Origin: Diogma glabrata
Lineage: Eukaryota; Arthropoda; Insecta; Diptera; Cylindrotomidae
Direction: 5' to 3'
Assembly (NCBI GenBank): GCA_963693315.1
Contig: CAVNZG010001017.1
Coordinates: 1-64,000, forward strand
Length of the DNA: 64,000 nucleotides
Position numbers and translations under genes: made by a program
The notes under the pieces: model-generated
What the model was told of the DNA's origin: nothing
Databases searched by the model: none
Seen by the model: only the letters and a program-made list of their open reading frames with translations
Shown: positions 36,033 through 46,559 of the stretch, one piece after another
Layout: the number at the start of each line of letters is the position of its first letter
Position numbering within the stretch: position 1 is the first letter of the stretch

Positions 36033-38366
36033 TTGACTAGAGGAGGTGACAGCCTTACTGTTAGGGCTAATATTGACGGAAGGAGTTGTGTCATCACGTT
36101 AGATACTGGAGCAACAAATACAATTGTCCGCACTGATGTTGTGAAAGGGAAACTAAAACCAGCAGGGAGATACCGAATGCAAACAGCTACTGGCGAAAGT
36201 GCAAGTATTAAAGGAAAGAAAGTGGTCAACTTTGAAATCGGGAATACTCACTTTCAACATGAAGTGGTTGTAGCTGACGTTGTGGATGATGTCATCCTGG
36301 GCATGGACTTCATGAGGCCAAATGGATTCGTTATTGACGCTGGAAAAGGAGTACTCACGTACGGAAATGTTGAGTTGCCACTCAAGTTTAATGGTGAAGA
36401 TTCAAATTGTGTTCGTCGAATAATAATAGATCACAGGGAAAATCAGAAACAATCATTTGGGGAAAATTGGAAGGAGGTTCTGGGTCACCCAGGTTGTGGG
36501 TTGTGGAAGCCAACAAAGAAGAACAACAAAATTGTAAAGAAGTCGTTATAGGAAAAACCTTAGTAAGATCGGATGCTGATTACAAAATACCAGTAAGGGT
36601 TTTAAATCTGTCAGATACGCAGAAAACAATTAAGAAAGGATCAATCATAGGACAATGCGAAGAGGTAGCTAAAATAATAAAGTGCGAACAGAAAAACATC
36701 AATAGCTCGGTCAACACAAAACAACAAAAAGCAGAAATGGAATAACTTGTGCAGAAATGGACAGAAGGGCTTTCAGAAGAGCAGAAGGAAGCAGCACGTC
36801 AATTGCTGGAGCAACACAAGTCTTTATTCTGCAGTACACCTGAAGGAAATGGCAGAACCAATATGGTGAAACATCGTATTGATACCGGAGCAGAAAAGTC
36901 GATACGTCAAGCACCAAGGAGATTACCATTAGCTAAAAGAGAGGAAGCTGATAAAATGGTAAGAGATATGGAAGAAGCTGGTGTAATTGGGCTTTCAGAC
37001 AGTCCCTGGAGCTCACCTGTGGTGTTAGTTGGCAAGAAAGATGGGAGCTTGAGATTTTGTGTTGACTACAGGAAACTAAACATAGTTACTAAGAAGGATA
37101 GCTACCCATTGCCTAGGATTGATGGTACACTAGATACATTATCGGGTTCAAAATTGTTTTCAACACTGGATCTGTAGAGTGGTTACTGGCAGGTGGAAGT
37201 TGCGGAGGAAGAACGGGCGAAAACAGCGTTCAGTGTAGGGAATGGACTATGGCAATTGAATGTCATGCCATTTGGGTTATGCAACGCTCCCGCAACTTTC
37301 GAGAGATTAATGGAACGGGTACTAAAAGGCTTGCACTGGAAAACATGCCTTGTATATTTGGATGACATCATCGTCATGGGCAAAGACTTTGATGACCACT
37401 TGAGGAACTTGGCGGAGGTACTGGAAAGGTTGCAAGCAGCCGGTTTAAAGTTAAGTCCAAAAAGTGTTCACTTTTCAAGGAAGAAGTAAAGTACTTGGGA
37501 CACAAGGTTACGGCAAAGGGAATTCATACCGATTCTGACAAGATTGCAGCAGTTATGAACTGGCCAAGACCAAAGAACCTACATGAACTACGAAGCTTCC
37601 TTGGATTGTGCATATATTACAGACGGTTTGTGCCAGGATTCGCCAACGTTGCCAAAAGCCTGCATGAGTTAACCAGAAAAGATAAGGCATTTGAATGGAA
37701 TACACCTCAGGAACAAGCATTTGTAGAGCTCCGAAAGAGATTATGTACGGCTCCAATTCTGTCCTATCCTATACCAAATGTTCAGTTTATTTTGGATACT
37801 GATGCCAGTAACGAAGGTATAGGAGGAGTATTATCGCAGAAAATAGATGGTCAGGAAAAGGTCATAGCTTATTTCTCCAAAATGCTATCCAAGCCGGAGC
37901 GTAATTATTGCGTAACTCGAAAGGAATTATTGGCTATTGTGGAATGCGTCAAACATTTCCATAAATACTTGTATGGTCAGAAATTTCATCTCAGAACTGA
38001 CCATGGTGCGTTAAGATGGCTTCTCCAGTTCAAAAATCCAGAGGGACAAGTAGCACGTTGGATCGAACGGTTGCAGGCGTACGATTTGGACATTGAACAT
38101 CGAAAGGGTACTGCACATGGGAACGCTGATGCATTATCGAGACGACCCTGTCAAGTTGAATGCAAGCATTGCAGTCGTCAAGAAAATAAGGAGAACATCA
38201 TCGATGTCCGATTACTACAAGTGCTACCTGACGAGGAATGGACTGCTAAAGTCATAAGGAGAGATCAATTAGAAGATCCGGATCTTGCACCGATCATCGA
38301 GTTCAAGGAAAAGGGTTGCAAACCAGTATGGGGAGATATTGCTGATAAAACTTTTTTAAGGCTTAT
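36033..38366 (+). pseudogene. gypsy-1 pol (protease, RT, RNase H), decayed
   Basis: Protease: VITLDTGATNTIVRTD with the DTG active site and ILGMDFM flap-end region. A frameshift near 36480 and a TAA at 36743 follow. RT: DSPWSSPVVLVGKKDGSLRF, CVDYRKLN, a TAG at 37175 in LDL*SGYWQ, MPFGLCNAPATFERLME, catalytic YLDDII. A frameshift near 37460 then leads to the connection and RNase H (ILDTDASNEGIGGVLSQ, VTRKELLAIVECVKHFHKYL, RTDHGALRWL, GNADALSRR). The sequence stops being gypsy at about 38366, before the integrase. No 3' LTR. Confidence 0.9.
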
Positions 38367-38645
38367 TTAGAGACTTGATGATTCCAATATAATTAGCATG
38401 TAATTTATTAGTGTCTACTCTGTAGTTAACTGTGTTACCACTATGTGACCAAATATGGCACGCTTCCTTAAATGTACGTTTGAATTTTTTGTTTTCATAT
38501 TCTAATATCTGAGTATTGTCAAAATCAAAGGATTCATTGCATTCAAAGGAATGTTTTGCTAGTGCTGATCTAAACTGACCACTCGCAAACCTACTTCGTG
38601 TTACTTTTACATCATTCTTATGTTGGTTAATTCTCGTTGACGAGA
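38367..38645 (-). pseudogene. Penelope-type GIY-YIG endonuclease fragment
   Basis: Minus strand: INQHKNDVKVTRSRFASGQF, then RSALAKHSFECNESFDFDNT, QILEYENKKFKRTFKEACHI. HK.D......SALA.H......FDF....IL..E....R...E...I is the conserved C-terminal half of the GIY-YIG nuclease of Penelope-like retroelements. It cuts off gypsy-1 pol at 38366. The GIY-YIG N-terminal part and the RT are absent. Confidence 0.7.
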
Positions 38646-39057
38646 TCTATATTTATTTATTCTATATTTATTATTTTATATTTATTTTAAGTTAAGACTA
38701 GATCTCTTTTTCATTTGAAAACAAACCGGGAATTAATTAAAAATGTGTTTTCACTTTTAAAGTTAAAACACGAGATGATGTCAAAAATGTGTTCATCTTT
38801 TCCACATCACATTTTTAGCAACAAAAAAAAAAACAAAATAAAAAAAATTTGAGCCATGAGTGCGTTCGTTTATCTTTATAAGTATATTCGAAATTGAGTT
38901 GGTCGTTATAATTTGAAAATTTTAAAATTATTATTATTGTAAAAATGAACTGAAATGATTGAAATAAATTTTTATTGAATCAGAAAAAGAATATGAATTG
39001 GTTTTAGTATTATTTAGGTGCATATAGCCGACGTTACACTATTGGTGGGGTCCTCCG
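38646..39057. other. AT-rich, possible LTR edge
   Basis: No ORF. The right end reads CCGACGTTACACTATTGGTGGGGTCCTCC, which could be an LTR end plus primer-binding-like TTGGTGG, but no partner LTR was found. Confidence 0.35.
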
Positions 39058-39255
39058 TTCCCATGTTTGGGAACGGGTGACAATGAACACACTTGTGACC
39101 AAACCTATGTAGGTCAAACAAAGCAATATTTGGGAAAAAGAATAGAGAATCACAAATACGATATTAAAAAAGCCATAGATCCCAACTACCCTAAAACAGC
39201 TTTAATGGAACACCATCACACACTTAACCACTATCCTGACTTTAATAATGTTTGA
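39058..39255 (+). pseudogene. Penelope-type GIY-YIG endonuclease fragment, plus strand
   Basis: The frame reads NEHTCDQTYVGQTKQYLGKR, IENHKYDIKK, TALMEHHHTLNHYPDFNNV. The YVGQT (YIG-like) motif, catalytic-region Arg (KRIENHK) and ALMEHH...HYPDF blocks are those of Penelope-like GIY-YIG nucleases. It ends at a stop at 39253. It is opposite in orientation to the fragment at 38367-38645, and the two belong to different parts of the domain or different copies. Confidence 0.65.
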
Positions 39256-39439
39256 ATATTGAACACGCAAAACAACCCTAGTAACAGAGAATTAGTGAAT
39301 TCATACAATAGTTCATCATGAAAATCATGATTACCTATTCAATGAATCGTATATGAGCTTGTGATGTGAATTCACTTATTTACTTTTGTATATGCTCTTC
39401 TCTTCTAATGAATGTTTCAATGAAAACCATGCTGAACTT

Positions 39440-39545
39440 CATTATGAATATCAGTATTATGGTACTCATGAAGTTATTGATGAATATCAGTATTATGGAA
39501 CGCATGAAGTTATTGATGAATATCTATCGGAAACTCATGAATGAT
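39440..39545 (+). repeat. 36-bp tandem repeat
   Basis: ATGAATATCAGTATTATGG-AC-CATGAAGTTATTG occurs twice with a third partial copy. In one frame it encodes the 12-residue repeat YYGTHEVIDEYQ ending in a stop, with an upstream open stretch SNECFNENHAELHYE. Whether this is coding is doubtful. Confidence 0.7.
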
Positions 39546-40964
39546 AAAATAGTGAGTTCATGAATGAACTTCATCAGGAATTTCACTACCAACAAACCGA
39601 CGAAATAATTAGTGAATTTTCATAAAAGATTCATCACTGATGAAATGATAGAATTCATTTGCAAATTTCAGCAGGCACTTCACTACAATAGAATAGTCGA
39701 ACTCATTGATTACTTATTTATTATAATCGAAATCAATTATGAAGTTAGTGAAATCACTGTGGACATAGAGCGTAAAACCCGTACAGAATATTTATAATAA
39801 TAGTATAGAATACAGAATAAAATAAAGAACAAATAAAAATTATGGTATTTTAAAAGCCATTTTCATGTTTTAAACTAGAATTTTATTAATTATAAATTTT
39901 TTGAGGCATTAAAATTAATTTAATAAAGCATTAATATTTTTTAAGGAGATGGTTCTTCCTTCTTCCTCTGTGATTTGGACGCGCCAGTTTTTTCCTGAAA
40001 TTAAAAATTATTATAACAAAAAAATTATTGTACTGCAGCTTCTTCGATTTTCTGTACCGTTAATTACTGATATGTATATTGTTTTTCAACACAATATTTC
40101 ACTTTTAACCAAAAACTGACAAAACTCACAAAGTTGCAGCTCTAAACGTAAAAACAAAACTAGAAAAAATTTGTTGACTATGTTTACAAGATATATCAAA
40201 AAGAATCATAAAATGCAATGAGAGTAAAGAGAGGGAGTAAAAAATGTTAGTTGCTGATAATTATCATGAAAGTAATTAAGAACTTCATCAAAATATTCAT
40301 CGCAGGATCACTTATTTATTTCTTTTAAGAAATACAATGAAAATATCATCAATACTTCAATATTTTTTGCTTATCTGTAGTTGTGTAATATTTTTTTTTT
40401 AAATTGTATTAGTAAACTGATGAACAATTTCTACTAGGGAACTGGTCTAAACGTCTAACAATAGAAGCTCTACACATATACACACAATACATACAGCATT
40501 AAACGAGACACTGATAACATTACACCACTATTCTGCAATATCATTAATGACGACATATTGAAGAAACAAACACATAACAACAACAAAAGAAAACGGACAC
40601 CCACACATAGTGTGGGTACATACAAATATCAATACAAATATCAACAACACTAACGAACACACTCACACTAAAAGAAGAAGAATTAATTAATTCATAACGA
40701 ATCATCATCCACTCTTCTCATTACAATTTTGCTGTTTATTGATGAGACAAAGTATTTTTATACTGAATATTTTTAATAAAACATTTTTAATTGTTATTGG
40801 TTTTTTAAAAAAGTGAACATTTAATATTAACATTAACGTTTCAAGTCCAAAACATTTTTTCAAATTGTATTTATTTAATAATTTTTTAATAGTGTATAAA
40901 TAGTAACGACGCTATTAGATAGTAATAACGCTATTTTATTATATATATTACTAACTGTTTATAA
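39546..40964. other. AT-rich intergenic, nothing firm
   Basis: Rich in TTCATGAA/ATGATGAA-like words up to 39800, with low-complexity ACA-rich sequence near 40440-40690, including a small hairpin ACCCACAC/GTGTGGGT at 40598-40617. No gene is supported. Confidence 0.4.
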
Positions 40965-40974
40965 TTTGGCCTTA

Positions 40975-41016
40975 GGCTGTGCTTTGATAACGATACCATA
41001 CGTATCGAAACGTCAG
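40975..41016 (+). ncRNA. degenerate hammerhead-like motif, Penelope-type end
   Basis: CTTTGATAACGATACC...GTATCGAAACGTC has a 6-bp stem (CGATAC/GTATCG) between a CTGANGA-like string (here TTTGATAA, two mismatches) and GAAACGTC. Penelope-like elements are known to carry hammerhead motifs in their terminal repeats. This lies downstream of the GIY-YIG fragments, but the core is imperfect. Confidence 0.35.
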
Positions 41017-41089
41017 GAAAACAAAATAAATAATTTAAAAATAACAACAAACATTACCATCTATGTATTTAATTCAATAAAAAAGAAAA

Positions 41090-41255
41090 AAACAACAAAT
41101 TTTGACCGAAAAGCCGTAAAGTAAACAATTAGCAAATTACACATACGGTCGTGAAAAAACAATATATTATTGTATATAATATTATAAGTATATAAGAGTT
41201 GCTCAATTTTAATAATATTTAACCCAATATATATTATATGGCGACTTTAATTCTG
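41090..41255 (+). mobile_element. gypsy-2 5' LTR end and primer-binding site (tentative)
   Basis: An AT-rich stretch with TATATAAGAG (about 41190) ends in ATATATTATA, followed by TGGCGACTTTAATTCTGACC at about 41240, which resembles the TGGCGAC-type primer-binding start of 17.6/297-like elements. The LTR start is not defined because no second LTR is present. Confidence 0.4.
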
Positions 41256-41591
41256 ACCTGAATCTTCTGATGCAGATCAAAAATTTTTTCTTCAATTTTC
41301 CATAAAATTTTATTTTTCTTCGAATTTTATAGTGGAAAAGGTAAAAAAAAATAACACTCGAAGAGTACAGAAGCCGTACTGAAATTAGGAAACCAGTACC
41401 AGCAGTAGAAACGAAGATAGAAAGAAAGAGCAGAGGTGGAAAGTTTCTGCGAATCCAACAAGAACTTCAGAATTTGAAGAGATTGATTGGGCTTGCCGAC
41501 AAAAGACACACAAAAAGTTTTGAGGAAAAAATAATCGCATTAAAGAAAGCAAGAGCCGAATTAAGGAAATCGAAAAGAAAAAAGAATAAGG

Positions 41592-41813
41592 ATGGGAGGA
41601 GCGACAAGCAAGAAATCAGAGGAGATCTTGATCAACAATAATTCGCCCAACCCAACCAATACAGTTAACACTGTAAATACAGATTTATTAACTGATGTAG
41701 AAAATGCAATTGTAACTGTAATTGTAGTCATTTTAATAAAAATAATATATGAAAAATTAAAAAATGTTTTCAATCGTAAAGTTAGAGAGCAAGTAGTAGC
41801 GACAAATGTCTAA
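41592..41813 (+). CDS. small predicted myristoylated membrane protein of gypsy-2
   Basis: 73 residues: MGGATSKKSEEILINNNSPN, then a polar linker, then one hydrophobic segment (about residues 39-54, AIVTVIVVILIKIIY) and a basic tail. Gly2 with Ser6 fits an N-myristoylation signal. Small MG-starting membrane ORFs upstream of gag recur in insect gypsy-like elements (my recollection), role unknown. Its stop overlaps the gag ATG in ATGTCTAA (8-nt overlap), which suggests reinitiation or frame-shifted use of one mRNA. An open frame without ATG (41350-41641, very basic) overlaps its start. Confidence 0.55.
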   Translation: MGGATSKKSEEILINNNSPNPTNTVNTVNTDLLTDVENAIVTVIVVILIKIIYEKLKNVFNRKVREQVVATNV

Positions 41814-42945
41814 AATTATAAAAGAAATTTGCGAAGACTTAGAAATTACTCTAAGAAATTTGAAAAAGAGCATCAATAGGGATTTTTCTGCGGTATATTT
41901 ATTAAGAAAAACAAACTCTTTAGAGGAGAGTAAAACTAAATTTAAATTAGCTTTTGAGACCACGGTCATTGAAAACAAAACAGTAGCGATAACAGTCAAA
42001 GAACAATTTCTCCAATTACATACAAGTATCAGTCGAATTTTAAAGAATAAATCTACAGTGTACCAGCGCGCGGAAACTAATATGGCGTCCTTCGAAATTG
42101 GCAACATTTCAAAAGCCATTTCAGAATTCCAAGGCGAACAAAACACACTACATAATTTTTTAGGTATAATTGAATTTTTATATGAAGATTTAGATGAAGC
42201 AGGGAAAAGAAAACTAATAAAATTTGTTATAAAAACAAAAAAATCGGATAAAGTAAGGTTTAAGTTGTTGACATGTGAAACACCAACAACATTTATAGAG
42301 CTAAAAAATGCGTTGTTAAAAGTTTATAAAATAAATAAAACTCCATTATCGTTACAAATAGATTTAGCAAGACAGGTACAAGGTAGTCGAAGTGTAGGAG
42401 ATTTCGCTTCTAAGGTAGAAGAAATCTCAGCAAAAATCAATAGTTTACAGATAGATGAACAAGGTGAAGCTAGTAAAGTAGTTATAATGAAATTGAATGA
42501 TAAATTAGCGTTAAATGCATTTAAAAACGGACTAAATGATAACATTAAAACCACAGTAATAGCTTCAAGACCTAGTACACTTCAGGAAGCTATTGAAATT
42601 GCCACTGAATTAGATGTAACAACAATTGCTGAGAAAAGATCCAGCATATTTCATTACAATAAAAATAGAAAATCTTCATATAAAAATAAGAATTACACAC
42701 CACAAAGTAACTTGACGAATACGCCATATAGACCGAGCAATAATAACTTCGGATCACCGAACGTAAATGTTAGGTATAATCCAAATTTTAAAAATAAACA
42801 AGGGAATAATTATTATAACAATAGAGGTTATAATCACAGAAATAACAGAAATAATAACAATCGACGTGTACGTATTGTACACGCGGGAAACGAGGTTTCC
42901 CCTGGCCTAGAGTCCAGGGTGGAAAAACAGTCAGAATCGAATTAA
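41806..42945 (+). CDS. gypsy-2 gag
   Basis: 379 residues, intact. The N-terminal part is helical (LEITLRNLKKSINRDFSAVY). The capsid-like middle follows the 17.6/297/gypsy pattern (ASFEIGNISKAISEFQGEQN, NTLHNFLGIIEFLYEDLDEA, GSRSVGDFASKVEEISAKIN, LKNALLKVYKINKTPLSLQI). The nucleocapsid end is Asn/Arg/Tyr-rich (NKQGNNYYNNRGYNHRNNRN) and has no CCHC knuckle. It follows the small membrane ORF with an 8-nt overlap. Confidence 0.88.
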   Translation: MSKIIKEICEDLEITLRNLKKSINRDFSAVYLLRKTNSLEESKTKFKLAFETTVIENKTVAITVKEQFLQLHTSISRILKNKSTVYQRAETNMASFEIGNISKAISEFQGEQNTLHNFLGIIEFLYEDLDEAGKRKLIKFVIKTKKSDKVRFKLLTCETPTTFIELKNALLKVYKINKTPLSLQIDLARQVQGSRSVGDFASKVEEISAKINSLQIDEQGEASKVVIMKLNDKLALNAFKNGLNDNIKTTVIASRPSTLQEAIEIATELDVTTIAEKRSSIFHYNKNRKSSYKNKNYTPQSNLTNTPYRPSNNNFGSPNVNVRYNPNFKNKQGNNYYNNRGYNHRNNRNNNNRRVRIVHAGNEVSPGLESRVEKQSESN

Positions 42946-42984
42946 GCGGGCATATTAAAATCTGTAAGATTAACGATAATCTTA

Positions 42985-43798
42985 CTAATTACATTTCTAT
43001 ATCATGTGATAAAGCATACGCATTAGTCGCGTTACTAATCGACACCGGGCCGATATTTCAATTATAAAAATAAATAAACTAGATAACATAAATGGCATAA
43101 TCAGTGAAAACAAATGTAAAATATCAGGGGTAACACAGGCTGAGACCTATTCCCTTGGAACCATATAGTGACATATCTAAAAATAAACGAGCACCAAATA
43201 AAACAAGAATTTCATATTGTAGATGAGACTTTCCCAATAGTAACTGATGGCATTTTGGGAAGAGACTTTTTAACCAAAAATTTCGCAAAATTAGACTTTG
43301 AGACATTCACAATGGAACTTTTAATAGATGATAATGAGATAGTATTACCATTAAAAACACATATACGTAAAATAGGACAAATTACAGTACCTCCAAGGAC
43401 TGAGATGTTGCATCCAGTTAGGATTATAGTCAAAGAGGACACTGTAATATTAAATGAAGAAATACAAAAAGGTGTTTTCATTGCAAACTCTTTAGTAGCC
43501 GAGAAAGGTATCGCTCACATAAAAATCTTGAACACAAATAATCATGCAGTTGTTCTTGATGAGTTCACACCAAAAACAGAACCATTGAGCAATTATTACA
43601 TAATGCGCACGCAGATAAAAGAACAGACTCATGATCGATGTCGACGGCTAGTAAATGAAATAAAGCTTGATAATCTAGACAAATTTGCGAAAGAGTCTAT
43701 ACTAGAAATTTGTAAAAGATACAATGACATATTTTATTTGGAAGGAGACAAACTGACAGTTAATAATTTTTATACACAGTCAATTCCGGTCGTGGACA
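42985..43798 (+). pseudogene. gypsy-2 protease and start of pol
   Basis: VALLIDTG (active-site DTG near 43038) is followed by a small deletion, then in another frame DISIIKINKLDNINGIISEN. A stop near 43168 is followed by the open frame YLKINEHQIKQEFHIVDETF, GILGRDFLTKNFAKLDF, VPPRTEMLHPVRI and LDKFAKESILEICKRYNDIF, to TQSIPVVD, where the 5-kb insertion begins. At least one frameshift breaks the protease. Confidence 0.8.
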
Positions 43799-43859
43799 GA
43801 AAACAATTATAAATGGAGTGTGTGGCATCATTGCCGACAGAGTAGATAAGTATAAAAAG

Positions 43860-45600
43860 ATCAGAAGTGTGTTTTATATTGTTTAAATAATTATTTATGT
43901 GAAATTTTTAATTATTAAATTATAAATGTGTTTTAGTTATTTAATTATCATATAACTAAATTAATTATTTAGAATATAATTTGGTGTGTTATAAATATAA
44001 GTATATTTTCTTTTAAATCAAACAAGTGACATTTGACGGAGAGAGAAATCAATAATCGGCGAATTTCCATATAAAAACAAAATGTATGTACACAATATTT
44101 CAGGAATCATACTATTTAAGCTTAATTGTTATATTTTCATGCTTCTCTACTGTACTAATATATATTTTTTTATTATTGACAAAATTTATTTTGTCATAAC
44201 GGCAGATTTAGTTTATTTTCCATATTTTAATAATTATTTTCACAAGTAGAATAAAGGTGTGGGAATTAAACAAAAACGTAAAAACTATTAATATATCTTG
44301 AAATTTTGCTTATTATTAGTTAATTCGCTTTAGGTATGCGCTAACGTTTGCTGGTTTTGATTTTCAATTAAATTCTGATGATGGGCTCTACATAATATTC
44401 ATAATCTCTGTTTTCATATTGCATAAAACGAAAATGACGTTTTGTTTTTATTTTAAGCGGAGAATATTTTATATTGTGTACACCACAAGAACTGCAAAAA
44501 ATGTTTTTGTTATATTATTTTATTTGTTGTTTTGTCCAATTTGAATCATTCGGCAACATTTTGAAATTAAGCTGAAATAAGTGTTTTTTTACATCCATTC
44601 TATCAAATTTCATGTTTTTTTATATTTGTTATGCCATTCGTTTTTAATATTTGTTTTCACATTTAGATGGCAGTGCATGTTAGATGACGCAAAGGATGAG
44701 TGTTAAGTGAACGCGATAAAAAAAAATTTAATATTGACATTTGAAAATGTCAAAATAAATTTAGTTTATTATTATTTAAAATTATTTATGAAATAATTTG
44801 AACATACAAGAAATTCTTGTTTAGTGTTTTTGTAATTTGAGGATGTATCAATTTAACCCAACTTTTTTTCTCCGTTGATTTTTTTTTTTTTTTTGACGTT
44901 TGAAGTGGATATGTTTGCTATGATATTGGAAACCAATCAATTTTTGATATAATTTTTGATAGTTGTGTAAATTTATAAAATAAATACGACTACTTAAGGT
45001 AAACAAAAAATTCTTATATACATTCTTACAATTTATAATTCGATTTTTGGTTTCTATCCGTATATTTATTTCAGTTTAAAAATCTTTTTAAATTTTAGCC
45101 AAGACAATCAGATTAAGGTTTACTCAACTTAATTAATAAGATGAGATTTGTTGCAAAGTATTCTTTTTTGTCTGTTTTCGATTATTTATTTTATTATTTA
45201 TTTGTGTTGCGCAAGATAGACGGATGTCGATTTTTTTCGGAATAGTTATGAAAACAATATTATTCGCATTCTGCAAATTCCAACATAATTCCTTACACAG
45301 ATAAACATTTTACACGACAAAAATTAGGATTGGCAAATAATTTACTTTGCAGTTAAAATATTCAAGATAACAAAACTAAATACATATTACTACTTTACTT
45401 TGTTACTAATTTATTTGTAATCTTACAAATCAAATACTGAAAATCAACATTTTATTGTTGTAAAATGTAAATGCAAGTGAAATTCTTGGTGCATATATGA
45501 TGTCGATTTAACTGGTCATATATTTGTTTAAATAATATAAAACATAATTCCAAAGTTGTTTTTAGTTCATTCACATTCCAATCAATTTATATTTAAATAA
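43860..45600. other. AT-rich part of the insertion, nothing seen
   Basis: No ORF, RNA gene or clear repeat. Confidence 0.45.
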
Positions 45601-45639
45601 TCCAACGTACACCAACACTTTGCTATTTCACCTAAATCA

Positions 45640-45885
45640 GGGGCCAAAGTTGTTACAACAAATGTTGGTGCTCCTAAAGGCAATACACGCATAGATCTGC
45701 AATGCATTTAGAGGTATGCTGATTCGCTTGTGCAAGCAGTCTCTAATGTCACCAATGATCATGTGGTACTAATCGGTTTTGAGGGTCTGCGTTCTGGGGA
45801 TATCACAGGGACAGACAAACGAGGTGTATTGTGTGGCCTAGCTAGTGATCTGGACTTGGACTCCCATTCAAAATGAAGCGTAAAA
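45640..45885 (+). pseudogene. unassigned open stretch
   Basis: GC-richer than its surroundings. One frame reads TTNVGAPKGNTRIDLQCI, a stop, then RYADSLVQAVSNVTNDHVVL, IGFEGLRSGDITGTDKRGVL to DSHSK and a stop. I do not recognise it. The base composition and the long clear frame suggest a decayed coding segment. Confidence 0.3.
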
Positions 45886-46079
45886 AAAAAAAACAAAACT
45901 GATTTCAATATTTATAACTCGCATGGATGGTAATTTCATCACCGGCTCTGAAAATATAGTGAGCTTATATCCATTCTTCTTATCTAGGTTTCTAATCGGA
46001 TGTTGGTCATCATCACTTGCAGTTGGTGTTTTGATTTGATGATTTTTAATAGCCGTGTCGTGTCGGTGTTAAACCATTA

Positions 46080-46500
46080 TGATAGGTTTTGCAGCCATGA
46101 TGTCTTTGGTCTGCCCCTGCTTCTCGTTCCAACGATTTGGTCTAATAAAATCAGCTGTTGTATTCTTTGTTCCGCATAATGTATCCCAGATAGTTTTCTC
46201 TTTTTTATGGTCAGCGTTACGTATTTTGCAGTTTTCCTTCCATTTTAGACTGTTTCATGCGAGATGTTGTTTCTCCACATTTTGAATGCCTCAATTTTGT
46301 TCACCATATCTTTTGTGACCTTACAAGTTTAAGTTTCTGCACCGTAAAGTAACATAAGCCAAATATAGCATTTTAACATTTTGTTTTTCATTTTTAAGTT
46401 TATTTCGTTTTTGCAAAACACGCTTGACATATTTCTGAGGACACACGTCAGAATGCTAAACTGTTATTTATCGTTCAGGTCCAGATCTTGTATCAGAATA
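46080..46500 (-). pseudogene. non-LTR retrotransposon C-terminal relic
   Basis: Minus-strand pieces in several frames: FCKNEINLKMKNKMLKCYIW, LMLLYGAET, KDMVNKIEAFKMW, YAEQRIQQLILLDQIVGTRS, RGRPKTSWLQNL. KCYIWxxLLYGxETW...KIEAFxMW...RGRPKxSW is the well-known tail after the RT in a common insect non-LTR group. Many stops; an old fragment. Confidence 0.7.
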
Positions 46501-46559
46501 TCTTCAAAATCCTGCCATGGACAAACGTTTTGTTGTTAAATAAAAAAAGCAAATTGATT

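Noticed and set aside
36407..36745. Separate 112-codon protein
   Set aside because: It is the shifted continuation of gypsy-1 pol between protease and RT, not an independent gene.
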